Below the pieces are notes generated by a model, which saw nothing but the letters and a program-made list of their open reading frames with translations, did no database searches and was not told where the DNA came from. Shown here piece by piece: positions 16,255 to 23,490 of a DNA stretch of 27,000 nt. Every line of letters starts with the position of its first letter. The first letter of the stretch is position 1. The stretch comes from CAZPDM01 sp964585305 (GTDB lineage: Bacteria; Planctomycetota; Uabimicrobiia; Uabimicrobiales; JABWCH01): positions 1 through 27,000 of the forward strand of contig CAZPDM010000063.1 of NCBI GenBank assembly GCA_964585305.1, written 5' to 3'. The position numbers and the translations under genes are program-made.

Positions 16255-16746
16255 TTATTTGAAGTTATCTATTAACTTTAAATAAAATAAACTACTCAAT
16301 ATACCAATGATAGCACCTGCAATAACGTCTTCCCAATAATGATTATTACCTTGTACTCTACTATATCCAACAAACGAAGAAATAATGTACATGGGAAATG
16401 CATAGACCCAACCATATCTTATATGAATAAAAGCTGCAGCTTGAAACGCAAAAGCAGTATGGCCAGAAGGAAATGATTGAGTATTATGTTTATTCGGACG
16501 TTCTTTTGAAACTGAATATTTTAAAGTATAGGTAATAGCTAAATTTGTTAGCAATCCTAAACTCAATGGAAAAGATCCTTTTAAATCACAGATTAAAATT
16601 ATTGAAGAAGCGGTAGCAACAGGAGCAAATTGTAAATAATCTCCTGCTTTAGTAATTTTCTTAGATTTAAACTGTGAAATTAGAGGAAATAATATAGAAA
16701 TTATCATAAGAAAAATTAAACTATTAGAAATTAATCGACGAAGCAT
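16255..16746 (-). CDS. PAP2-family membrane phosphatase
   Basis: 163 residues, several membrane helices. All three phosphatidic acid phosphatase motifs are present: KYSVSKERPN (KxxxxxxRP), SFPSGHTAF (PSGH) and SRVQGNNHYWED (SRxxxxxHxxxD). Substrates in the family include undecaprenyl-PP, lipid A and phosphatidic acid; which applies here cannot be read. It may recycle lipid carriers for envelope polymers. GGGGAT is 6-7 bases before the ATG. It sits 60 bases after the NifS-SelD gene and 26 before the rhomboid gene. Confidence 0.93.
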   Translation of the reverse strand: MLRRLISNSLIFLMIISILFPLISQFKSKKITKAGDYLQFAPVATASSIILICDLKGSFPLSLGLLTNLAITYTLKYSVSKERPNKHNTQSFPSGHTAFAFQAAAFIHIRYGWVYAFPMYIISSFVGYSRVQGNNHYWEDVIAGAIIGILSSLFYLKLIDNFK

Positions 16747-16806
16747 AAGTATATCCCCATTTTTTTATAAAAAAAATTAAGCAATTTTTTACCCAAAAAA
16801 GCACGA

Positions 16807-19008
16807 TTATTTTTCAATTACTTTGATTTTTCCAATACCTTCTTGAGTAAATCTTCCGATATACGTAGCACTTGTTACGCCATATTTATGCAAGGAATTA
16901 AGTACGGATTCTTTTTGTTGATAAGGAAGGGAAAACAATAAACCTCCTGATGTCTGAGCATCTGATAAAAGGTATTTTATAGATTCAGGAGTAGAACTTT
17001 CCCATTCCACAATGGGGGATACAAATTCAAAGTTTGACATTGTTCCTCCAGGAATAATACCGCCTACGGCGAACTCTTTAGCATGGTCCAAAACAGGAAC
17101 CAGGGAATGAATTATTTCAACGTCAACTTTACTTGATGTAGCCATAGATTTGAGATGCCCGAGAAGTCCAAAACCTGTAATATCCGTACAAGCATGAATA
17201 TCAAAATCTTTAAATACTTCAGAAGATGAATTAAGAGTACTCATAAGAGAAATTACTTTTGTGATGGTTTCTTCATCAGCTAATCCACGTTTGATTGCAG
17301 TTGTAATAATTCCTGTCCCAATTGGTTTGGTAAGGATGATAGCATCACCAGGTTGTGCTCCAGTATTTCTTAAAATTTTATCAGGATGTATGATTCCTAT
17401 CACTGCTAAACCATATTTAGGCTCTGTATCATCTACAGTATGGCCTCCAATAATAGCAATTCCGGCTTCCTTTGCTTTATCGTGTGAACCTGATAAAATT
17501 TGTTGTAAAACTTCTATGGGTAAACGGTGGGAAGGAAATCCTGTTACACTTAATGCAAATAATGGTTTTGCTCCCATTGCATAAATATCACTTAAAGAAT
17601 TCGCAGTCGCTATAGCTCCAAAATGATAAGCATCATCTACAATTGGAGTAAAAAAATCCACAGTTGCTACAAGTGCAGTTTTATCATCAATTCGATAGAC
17701 AGCTGCATCATCAGAGGTTTCCAGGCCAACAAGAATATTTGGATCATGTGGAACAGGTATCGATGAAAGTACTTTTTCAAGCAATTGTGGCCTAAGTTTG
17801 CAAGCGCATCCTAAACCGTGCGTAAAATGAGTAAGCATAATTTTTTCAGAAGAAATTGGTACAGAGATTTTCCCACCCATTTTTTCAACTGCTGTAACAA
17901 TACAGGAAACAGCATTATCGATTTCTATTATTGTTGTCATTCGTCCTGTGGAGAGACGAATCGTTCCCATCGCATATTCCATAGGAACTTTCATTGCAGT
18001 AAGTACAGCAGAAATATTAACTGTGTGGGCATGACATGCTGCTCCGGCAGATGCAGCGACAGTATCTTGAATTTCTGATAATAGAGTATTTGCTTCAACT
18101 CTTGGAAAACTGATACTTAATGTATTGGGAAGACGTTTAATCGGATGACCATTAAGTTTTACATCTTTAATTTTTTCTTTAATTCCATGATATAAACGAT
18201 CTCTCATTGCCATAGCATGGCTCATATTTTGAGCCAGATTTTCTTCCGCTATTTCGCAGGCTTTTCCAAGACCTGCTATTTCTAGCACATTCTCCGTTCC
18301 TGCCCGATGATTACTTTCATGATTTGCACCGTGCATAAACTTTTCCAAAGTAATTCCATTTCGAACAAATAAAACTCCAACACCTTTAGGGGCATAAAGT
18401 TTATGTCCTGCAATAGAAAGTAAATCTACTCCTAATGTGTCTATATGTACAGGAATTTTTCCAATAGATTGTGCGGCATCTGTGTGTACTATAATCTGAT
18501 GTTTTTTGGCAATTTGAGATATTTCTTCAATCGGTTGAATTGTTCCTACTTCATTATTAGCGTGCATAATCGAAATAAGTATTGTTTGTGAAGTAATTAC
18601 CTGATGGACATCATTTATATTTACTAATCCATCTTGATCTACTGGCAAATATGTTATTTGAAAACCTTGTTTTTCCAAATATTTACAAACTTCTATGACA
18701 GCAGGATGTTCAATCTGGCTAGTAATAATGTGATTTCCACGATTTTTGTTGGCTAAAGCATATCCCTTGATAGCAAAATTATTTGATTCACTCCCACCGC
18801 TTGTAAATATTATCTCTTCTGCTTGGCAATGAAGTAGTTTGGCCACACTTTTTCTAGCCTTTTCAATTGCTTGTTTAGTTTGAATTCCATACCAATGAGA
18901 GCTAGAAGGATTCCCAAAATGCTCGTTTAAATATGGCATCATAGCTTGAACTACTTCAGGAGCTAAAGGAGTAGTTGCATTGTAATCTAAATAAATAGGT
19001 TTGTCCAT
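16807..19008 (-). CDS. Cysteine desulfurase / selenophosphate synthase fusion (NifS-SelD)
   Basis: 733 residues, two complete enzymes in one chain. Residues 1-380 are a NifS/IscS-type PLP enzyme: N-terminal YLDYNATTPL, TSGGSESNN, IEHPAV, HTDAAQS, PLP lysine in AGHKLYAPKG (Lys203) and catalytic Cys325 in ASAGAACHA. Residues about 390-733 are SelD: HGLGCACK (Cys401, Cys403, Lys404, matching the Cys17/Lys20 site of E. coli SelD), DFFTPIVDD, GHTVDD and DITGFGLLGH. The catalytic residue is Cys, not a TGA-encoded Sec. The desulfurase would mobilise selenium from selenocysteine or carry it as a persulfide analogue, and SelD would turn it into selenophosphate, so fusion implies direct channelling. 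GGAAA precedes the ATG. It is first in a minus-strand operon, next to the divergent molbindin gene. No selA, selB or tRNA-Sec is in the window. Confidence 0.93.
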   Translation of the reverse strand: MDKPIYLDYNATTPLAPEVVQAMMPYLNEHFGNPSSSHWYGIQTKQAIEKARKSVAKLLHCQAEEIIFTSGGSESNNFAIKGYALANKNRGNHIITSQIEHPAVIEVCKYLEKQGFQITYLPVDQDGLVNINDVHQVITSQTILISIMHANNEVGTIQPIEEISQIAKKHQIIVHTDAAQSIGKIPVHIDTLGVDLLSIAGHKLYAPKGVGVLFVRNGITLEKFMHGANHESNHRAGTENVLEIAGLGKACEIAEENLAQNMSHAMAMRDRLYHGIKEKIKDVKLNGHPIKRLPNTLSISFPRVEANTLLSEIQDTVAASAGAACHAHTVNISAVLTAMKVPMEYAMGTIRLSTGRMTTIIEIDNAVSCIVTAVEKMGGKISVPISSEKIMLTHFTHGLGCACKLRPQLLEKVLSSIPVPHDPNILVGLETSDDAAVYRIDDKTALVATVDFFTPIVDDAYHFGAIATANSLSDIYAMGAKPLFALSVTGFPSHRLPIEVLQQILSGSHDKAKEAGIAIIGGHTVDDTEPKYGLAVIGIIHPDKILRNTGAQPGDAIILTKPIGTGIITTAIKRGLADEETITKVISLMSTLNSSSEVFKDFDIHACTDITGFGLLGHLKSMATSSKVDVEIIHSLVPVLDHAKEFAVGGIIPGGTMSNFEFVSPIVEWESSTPESIKYLLSDAQTSGGLLFSLPYQQKESVLNSLHKYGVTSATYIGRFTQEGIGKIKVIEK

Positions 19009-19113
19009 AAAGTTTCCAATGTTAAAAAGATTTTACTGGTTTTCACTAAAAAAATACGTTACAATAAAGATAGTATAATAACATAAATTATTAAAAGTTG
19101 AAAGGGGAATAAA

Positions 19114-19323
19114 ATGAAATATGGCGCAAGAAATGCTATCAAAGCAAAAGTTAAATCAGTGAAAAAAGGCGACATAATGTCATTGGTAAAATTTGAAATT
19201 TCAGTACCAGCAGAGATGGCATCAGTTTTGACAACAGAATCCCTTGAAGAAATGAACCTTAAAACTAATGATGAAATAGAACTGATTATCAAAGCTATTC
19301 ATGTGTTGCCAGTTAAAGAATAA
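19114..19323 (+). CDS. Molbindin (Mop-type molybdate-binding protein)
   Basis: 69 residues, one TOBE/Mop domain. It begins KYGARNAIKAKVKSVKKGDIMSLVKFEI, closely following the Mop pattern S/G-ARN-x-L/I-K-G/A-x-V-x-x-V, then SVLTTESLEEMNLKTNDEIELIIKAIHV. Molbindins oligomerise and store molybdate or tungstate in the cytoplasm. A GGGG ribosome site is about 7 bases before the ATG, and a TATAAT box lies at 19074-19079 without a good -35. It is divergent from the NifS-SelD gene (105-base gap). A long perfect palindrome follows. Confidence 0.85.
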   Translation: MKYGARNAIKAKVKSVKKGDIMSLVKFEISVPAEMASVLTTESLEEMNLKTNDEIELIIKAIHVLPVKE

Positions 19324-19333
19324 TCATTAAAGA

Positions 19334-19375
19334 AGATATGTTTCAACAAAAAAATTTTTTTGTTGAAACATATCT
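19334..19375. terminator. Perfect 42-bp palindrome after the molbindin gene
   Basis: The left arm 19334-19354 (AGATATGTTTCAACA plus an A-run) is exactly complementary to 19355-19375, with no mismatch or spacer. The centre is A7T7. It begins 10 bases after the stop. It probably forms a terminator-like hairpin, but the T-run lies within the stem rather than after it. Confidence 0.65.
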
Positions 19376-19435
19376 CATAAAAAATTACAATGAAATAATA
19401 TATTCAATAACTCTAATCAGTTAGATTTTATAACG

Positions 19436-19465
19436 TTGAATTTTTCATCAGGTTTTAAACATAAT
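19436..19465 (+). promoter_or_regulatory. Promoter candidate for kinase 2
   Basis: TTGAAT (19436-19441), an 18-base spacer and CATAAT (19460-19465), 86 bases before the ATG. Confidence 0.4.
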
Positions 19466-19550
19466 TTTTATATAAATCTCCTTTTGTTGAAGCAGCTTCG
19501 TGGTTAGCCATGAGGAATTTTAATGTTTCTTATCATTTTGGAGAAAACGT

Positions 19551-22169
19551 ATGGAAAAAAATCCAAATGAAACCCCAAAACCTAAAGTCAAAGCAGAATC
19601 TAATCCCGACCTTAAGCCAAAACTTGAAGTTGAACCAGAATTTGAAATCGAATATGAACTTGAAGCCGAGCCTGAACTAGAAGTAGGACCTGGATTTGAA
19701 GCAAAACTTGAATTTGATGGTACACCAGAATTTGAAGCAGTGCAACGGCCTCAAGATATGCCCACAATGGCAGATGAAAACTCCTCTCATACTGATACAC
19801 CTCGAAGCTCACAAATTGTCGGCGTACCATCTACAAAAATACTACTAAACAAAGAAGAGTACCGAATTCTAGGCATACTCGGACGTGGTGGCATGGGAAG
19901 TGTCTATAAAGCTTGGGATAAAAAAAATACACGAACGGTTGCAATAAAAGTTCTAAATATATATTCTTATGCAACAACAGATTCTTGTACACCCTCGAGA
20001 GATCAGCTACGCTTTGAAAGAGAATTTAATATAGTTTCTTCTCTTCATCATGAAAATATTGTTGAAGCTTATAATTATGGTATTTTAAATGATGGACGTC
20101 CATACTTTGTTATGGAATATTTAGAAGGTACAACTCTTGCCAATTTATTAAGTCAACGAGGTGCTTTAGACTCCAAAGAAGTAGTTAGTATTTTGAAAAA
20201 ATTAGTTTCTCCATGCTGTTACTATTGGGGCCTTAAATACGTTCATCGAGATCTTAAACCTGCCAACATATTTAAGTTGGGTGATTCGAGAATAAAAATT
20301 GCAGACTTTGGATTAGCCGCATTACAAGAACAAATTGGAATATTAACAAATCATGCAGTTGTTGGAACATTTGCGTATCTTCCTCCAGAGATGTGGGAAT
20401 CAAATAATAATATTGATTGGAGAGCAGATTTATACTCTTTAGGTGCAACTGCTTATCAATTGTTAACAAATGAACTTCCATTTGGTCAAACACAGCTAAT
20501 GAAAATGTTGACAGAACGCCCCAAAAAACCAAGTTCCATCATACCAACTATTCCTAAAAAACTAGACGATTTTGTTATGAACTGTCTGGAAAAAAATCCA
20601 GATACCCGAGCAAAAACATTTGAAGAATTTTCAGATCGGGTTAATGAATTAGCAAATATCTTTGATCCGATTGTTATATCTATAAATCCATCTACTAAAA
20701 GTTCCACATCAATAAGTGTTACTCCAACTTCAGTTTCACCCCTAGCCTCCACACCTACTCAAACAAGTTTTTCATTCAATAAAATAGCAGTTTTTTCTAC
20801 TGTAGCATTATTTTTTATCGGATTACTCACATTTTTTTTCTTAAAAACTACAATAGACAAAACTCCTCCTAAAATTGCAATTGAAGGAATTGAAGAAGAT
20901 AAAACTAAAACAATTCAAAAAGATAACTATGTTGCACTCATCGAAGTAACCGATACAGTTTCAGGTATAAAACAGGTATTAGTTAATGGTGATGAAGTGT
21001 TTACACGTCCACTTGATGGGAAATGGAAAATACAGGCAAGAGCAGAATTTACCGAACTAAAACCAATTCCACAAATAGTCAGAATATGTGCTATAGATTT
21101 TGCTGATAACCAAAAAGAATTTGTATTTGTCCTTCATTATCAACCTGAAAATGTTATCCATGATCCGCCCAAAACTACTATAGTAACTCCTGTTGAACCT
21201 CCTAAGACTACTATAGTAACTCCTGTTGNNNNNNNNNNNNNNNNNNNNNNNNNNNNNNNNNNNNNNNNNNNNNNNNNNNNNNNNNNNNNNNNNNNNNNNN
21301 NNNNNNNNNNNNNNNNNNNNNNNNNNNNTAAGACTACTATAGTAACTCCTGTTGAACCTCCTAAGACTACTATAGTAACTCCTATTGAACCTCCTAAGAC
21401 TACTATAGTAACTCCTGTTGAGGCACAAAAAAATGAATATGGGTATTATGAAAAAATTTTCTATTTTGAGAACGATATAAAAATCGACATGATTTGGATA
21501 CCAAATTCAGACCAAGATATTCTTCCAACTAAAGAAAATGCTAACAAGGGATTTTGGATCTCAAAATATGAGATCAGCAATATTCAATATATTACATATC
21601 TTAAAGCCAATAAAATTACTTCAGATATTTTTTCCAGTACAAATATGCCACAGGGCTATCTTACACAGGAAAAATACTATTCTTATCCTGTAGTTTATAT
21701 CTCATGGAATCATGCTTACAATTTTGCTAAATGGCTTTTAAAATCCGTTAAAAAAGATAATTATATCGGCACTCAAACAACCATTCGATTGCCTACTTTA
21801 AAAGAAATAAACAAAGTAGCAGGCGATAATCCAAATTCATTTCCCTGGGGCACATCAAACGATTCAGAAATTGAAGCAGCAAAACATGCAAATTTTTTCT
21901 CTAAAAGAGATGGCTATAATTTTACTGCCCCTGTAGATCAATATAAAATTGGTTCTTCTAAATATGGTGTTTATAATATTGCTGGAAACGTTTCAGAATG
22001 GCTATGGGATTCAGACAATATAAGACAGGAGCAGAAAAAAATACTCAACAGTTCTTGGCGTTCTCGATTAGAATGTCTGAAAACTTGTGATGAACTTGTA
22101 ATTCGAGAAGAAAAACCAGATTTTCAAAATGATGAAATAGGATTTAGACTCGTTATTATTGAAGAATAA
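19551..22169 (+). CDS. Transmembrane Ser/Thr kinase with C-terminal FGE-sulfatase domain (kinase 2; assembly gap inside)
   Basis: 872 residues nominal. Residues 1-100 are Glu/Pro-rich with E-L/F-E-x repeats. The kinase domain (about 105-372) has GRGGMGSV (111-118), VAIKVL, HRDLKPAN (232-239), DFG (252-254), GTFAYLPPEMW and RADLYSLGATAY: complete and canonical. A membrane helix follows (about 412-431), then an Ig-like segment (about 437-540, TPPKIAIEG...VTDTVSGIKQV). Next is a Pro/Thr repeat stalk (PPKTTIVTPVE units, containing a 100-N gap), and from about 628 an FGE-sulfatase/SUMF1-type domain: GFWISKYEISNIQY, YPVVYISWNHAYNFAKWL, IRLPTLKEI, NIAGNVSEWLWD and the ending EIGFRLV. GGAG precedes the ATG. 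The layout is a surface sensor whose outside domain may bind a ligand; catalytic FGE cysteines are not evident, so binding is likelier than formylglycine formation. Confidence 0.9.
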   Translation: MEKNPNETPKPKVKAESNPDLKPKLEVEPEFEIEYELEAEPELEVGPGFEAKLEFDGTPEFEAVQRPQDMPTMADENSSHTDTPRSSQIVGVPSTKILLNKEEYRILGILGRGGMGSVYKAWDKKNTRTVAIKVLNIYSYATTDSCTPSRDQLRFEREFNIVSSLHHENIVEAYNYGILNDGRPYFVMEYLEGTTLANLLSQRGALDSKEVVSILKKLVSPCCYYWGLKYVHRDLKPANIFKLGDSRIKIADFGLAALQEQIGILTNHAVVGTFAYLPPEMWESNNNIDWRADLYSLGATAYQLLTNELPFGQTQLMKMLTERPKKPSSIIPTIPKKLDDFVMNCLEKNPDTRAKTFEEFSDRVNELANIFDPIVISINPSTKSSTSISVTPTSVSPLASTPTQTSFSFNKIAVFSTVALFFIGLLTFFFLKTTIDKTPPKIAIEGIEEDKTKTIQKDNYVALIEVTDTVSGIKQVLVNGDEVFTRPLDGKWKIQARAEFTELKPIPQIVRICAIDFADNQKEFVFVLHYQPENVIHDPPKTTIVTPVEPPKTTIVTPVXXXXXXXXXXXXXXXXXXXXXXXXXXXXXXXXXXKTTIVTPVEPPKTTIVTPIEPPKTTIVTPVEAQKNEYGYYEKIFYFENDIKIDMIWIPNSDQDILPTKENANKGFWISKYEISNIQYITYLKANKITSDIFSSTNMPQGYLTQEKYYSYPVVYISWNHAYNFAKWLLKSVKKDNYIGTQTTIRLPTLKEINKVAGDNPNSFPWGTSNDSEIEAAKHANFFSKRDGYNFTAPVDQYKIGSSKYGVYNIAGNVSEWLWDSDNIRQEQKKILNSSWRSRLECLKTCDELVIREEKPDFQNDEIGFRLVIIEE
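21168..21420. repeat. 33-bp tandem repeat encoding PPKTTIVTPVE, interrupted by the gap
   Basis: About two units lie left of the gap and about three right of it, with only one visible V-to-I change plus silent changes. Each 33-base unit encodes an 11-residue Pro/Thr stalk. Near-identity suggests recent copy-number change and explains the failed assembly. Confidence 0.95.
21229..21328. other. Assembly gap of 100 N
   Basis: Exactly 100 unknown bases, a typical placeholder length. Repeat phase requires 7+33n bases here (73, 106, 139 and so on), so 100 is not the true size. The frame is kept only because 100 and 7 leave the same remainder on division by 3. Confidence 0.98.
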
Positions 22170-22210
22170 AAATTAGCAAGATGGAGGCATTCTTCCATCT
22201 TGCTAAAATA
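22170..22210 (+). terminator. Terminator after kinase 2
   Basis: TTAGCAAGATGGA (22173-22185) pairs with TCCATCTTGCTAA (22194-22206) around 8 bases, beginning right after the kinase stop. An in-frame ATG at 22181 falls within this stem. Confidence 0.85.
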
Positions 22211-22228
22211 TTTGAAAGGTTTGAAATT

Positions 22229-23410
22229 ATGAATCATGGCAAATTTTTTGTAATTATGGTTTTAGCGGTCTTAGTTATTAGTTGCAGCACACAATCCCCT
22301 GAACCATCAATAACACCAGAAACTCCAAAAGATTCAACACCATCAGAAGTAACCACAAATCAACCTTCAGAAACATCAATAATTCCTATAGTGCCAACAA
22401 TTGAACAACCTTTAACAATGCCTGTAAGCCCAGAAATAAATATAACAACGGAATATCATCCTTCTTTAATAGATGTCAGTGTTTGCTTGTGCTGGCGAAC
22501 TCAATCGCAATTTGCAGGATTTTATGCTGCCTTTGATAAAGGCTTCTATCGAGAACAAGGACTGAACGTTACCATTATTTCTGGCGGGCCAGAAGTACGT
22601 CCCTTTGAAGTTGTCAAAGAAAATCGTGCAAATTTTGGTGTAGGGCAAGCGCAGGAAGTTTTGCAAAGTTACGACAGAGCCATTCCTATTCAATGTATTG
22701 CAACCCTTTTTCAAACTGGTGCTTTAAAGTTAGTTTCGAAAAAAACATTAGGAATTACTTCCCCAGAAAAACTACGCGGCAAAACTATTTCTCTCTGGAT
22801 GAATGGATATGAATATCAATGTTTAGCTCTATTAGAAAAGTACAGTATTTCAAGAGAAGACGATGTAAAAATTATCCAACAAGGTTTTGAAATGGATGAT
22901 TTTATTGATAATAAAGTACAAGTTGCATCTGTCATGACATATAATGAACTTATGACTTTGTATGAAAGAGGAATAAAAGAAAAAGACCTTACAATTTTAA
23001 GTTACAGCGATTATGGGCTTAATTTCCCAGAAGATTCAATTTTTGCTCAGGAAAATTATATTAAAAGTAATCCTGAAATTGTCGAAAAATTTTTAAACGC
23101 CTCTCTTAAAGGCTGGCAATGGGCAATGGAAAATCCTCAAGAAACAGTGAATATTATGCTTCGACAAGATTCAAAACTCACCCGTGAACATGAAACGAAT
23201 ATGTTACGCGAAGTATTAAAATTGATGGTTAATGATAATACTAAGAAAAATGGATTAGGATATATTTCTACTCAAGATTGGCTAGATATGAGTAAAATTT
23301 TATATCAACAAAATGTAATCAAAAAACGTCCTAATTTATCTTATATTTTAAATCAAAATTTTATTCAAAAAATGAAATATTTACCTCCTGCTACACCTGC
23401 TAAATTTTAA
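22229..23410 (+). CDS. NMT1/THI5-like ABC substrate-binding lipoprotein
   Basis: 393 residues from the chosen ATG. The lipoprotein signal (MNHGKFFVIMVLAVLVISC) puts the lipidated Cys at 19, followed by a Pro/Thr/Ser linker to about residue 75. The NMT1/THI5-like domain then reads CLCWRTQSQFAGFYAAFDKGFY, REQGLNVTIISGGPEVRPFEVV, ANFGVGQAQEVL, and SPEKLRGKTISLWMNGYEYQ. The family binds thiamine-pyrimidine precursors, riboflavin, taurine-like or other small ligands for an ABC importer. No permease or ATPase gene lies next to it. An upstream in-frame ATG (22181) is rejected because it sits in the terminator stem; the chosen start has AAAGG about 9 bases before it. The NCS2 permease gene follows after a terminator. 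Confidence 0.87.
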   Translation: MNHGKFFVIMVLAVLVISCSTQSPEPSITPETPKDSTPSEVTTNQPSETSIIPIVPTIEQPLTMPVSPEINITTEYHPSLIDVSVCLCWRTQSQFAGFYAAFDKGFYREQGLNVTIISGGPEVRPFEVVKENRANFGVGQAQEVLQSYDRAIPIQCIATLFQTGALKLVSKKTLGITSPEKLRGKTISLWMNGYEYQCLALLEKYSISREDDVKIIQQGFEMDDFIDNKVQVASVMTYNELMTLYERGIKEKDLTILSYSDYGLNFPEDSIFAQENYIKSNPEIVEKFLNASLKGWQWAMENPQETVNIMLRQDSKLTREHETNMLREVLKLMVNDNTKKNGLGYISTQDWLDMSKILYQQNVIKKRPNLSYILNQNFIQKMKYLPPATPAKF

Positions 23411-23432
23411 CATAACAAAACAAATTATTACA

Positions 23433-23465
23433 GAAAAAATCCTACGCGATGCGTAGGATATTTTA
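23433..23465 (+). terminator. Terminator after the NMT1-like gene
   Basis: ATCCTACGC (23439-23447) pairs with GCGTAGGAT (23451-23459) around a GAT loop, with A-run before and ATTTTAT after. Confidence 0.85.
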
Positions 23466-23490
23466 TAATTTTCTCTTTTAGAAATGGAGA

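Noticed and set aside
17790..17815. Selenocysteine codon in SelD
   Set aside because: The catalytic position is TGC (Cys401); no TGA occurs there.
21057..21428. Minus-strand open frame across the 33-bp repeat
   Set aside because: It is the antisense shadow of the Pro/Thr stalk of kinase 2 and spans the N gap.
22181..22228. Upstream start of the NMT1-like gene
   Set aside because: The ATG is inside the terminator stem of the previous gene and would put 16 residues before the lipoprotein signal.
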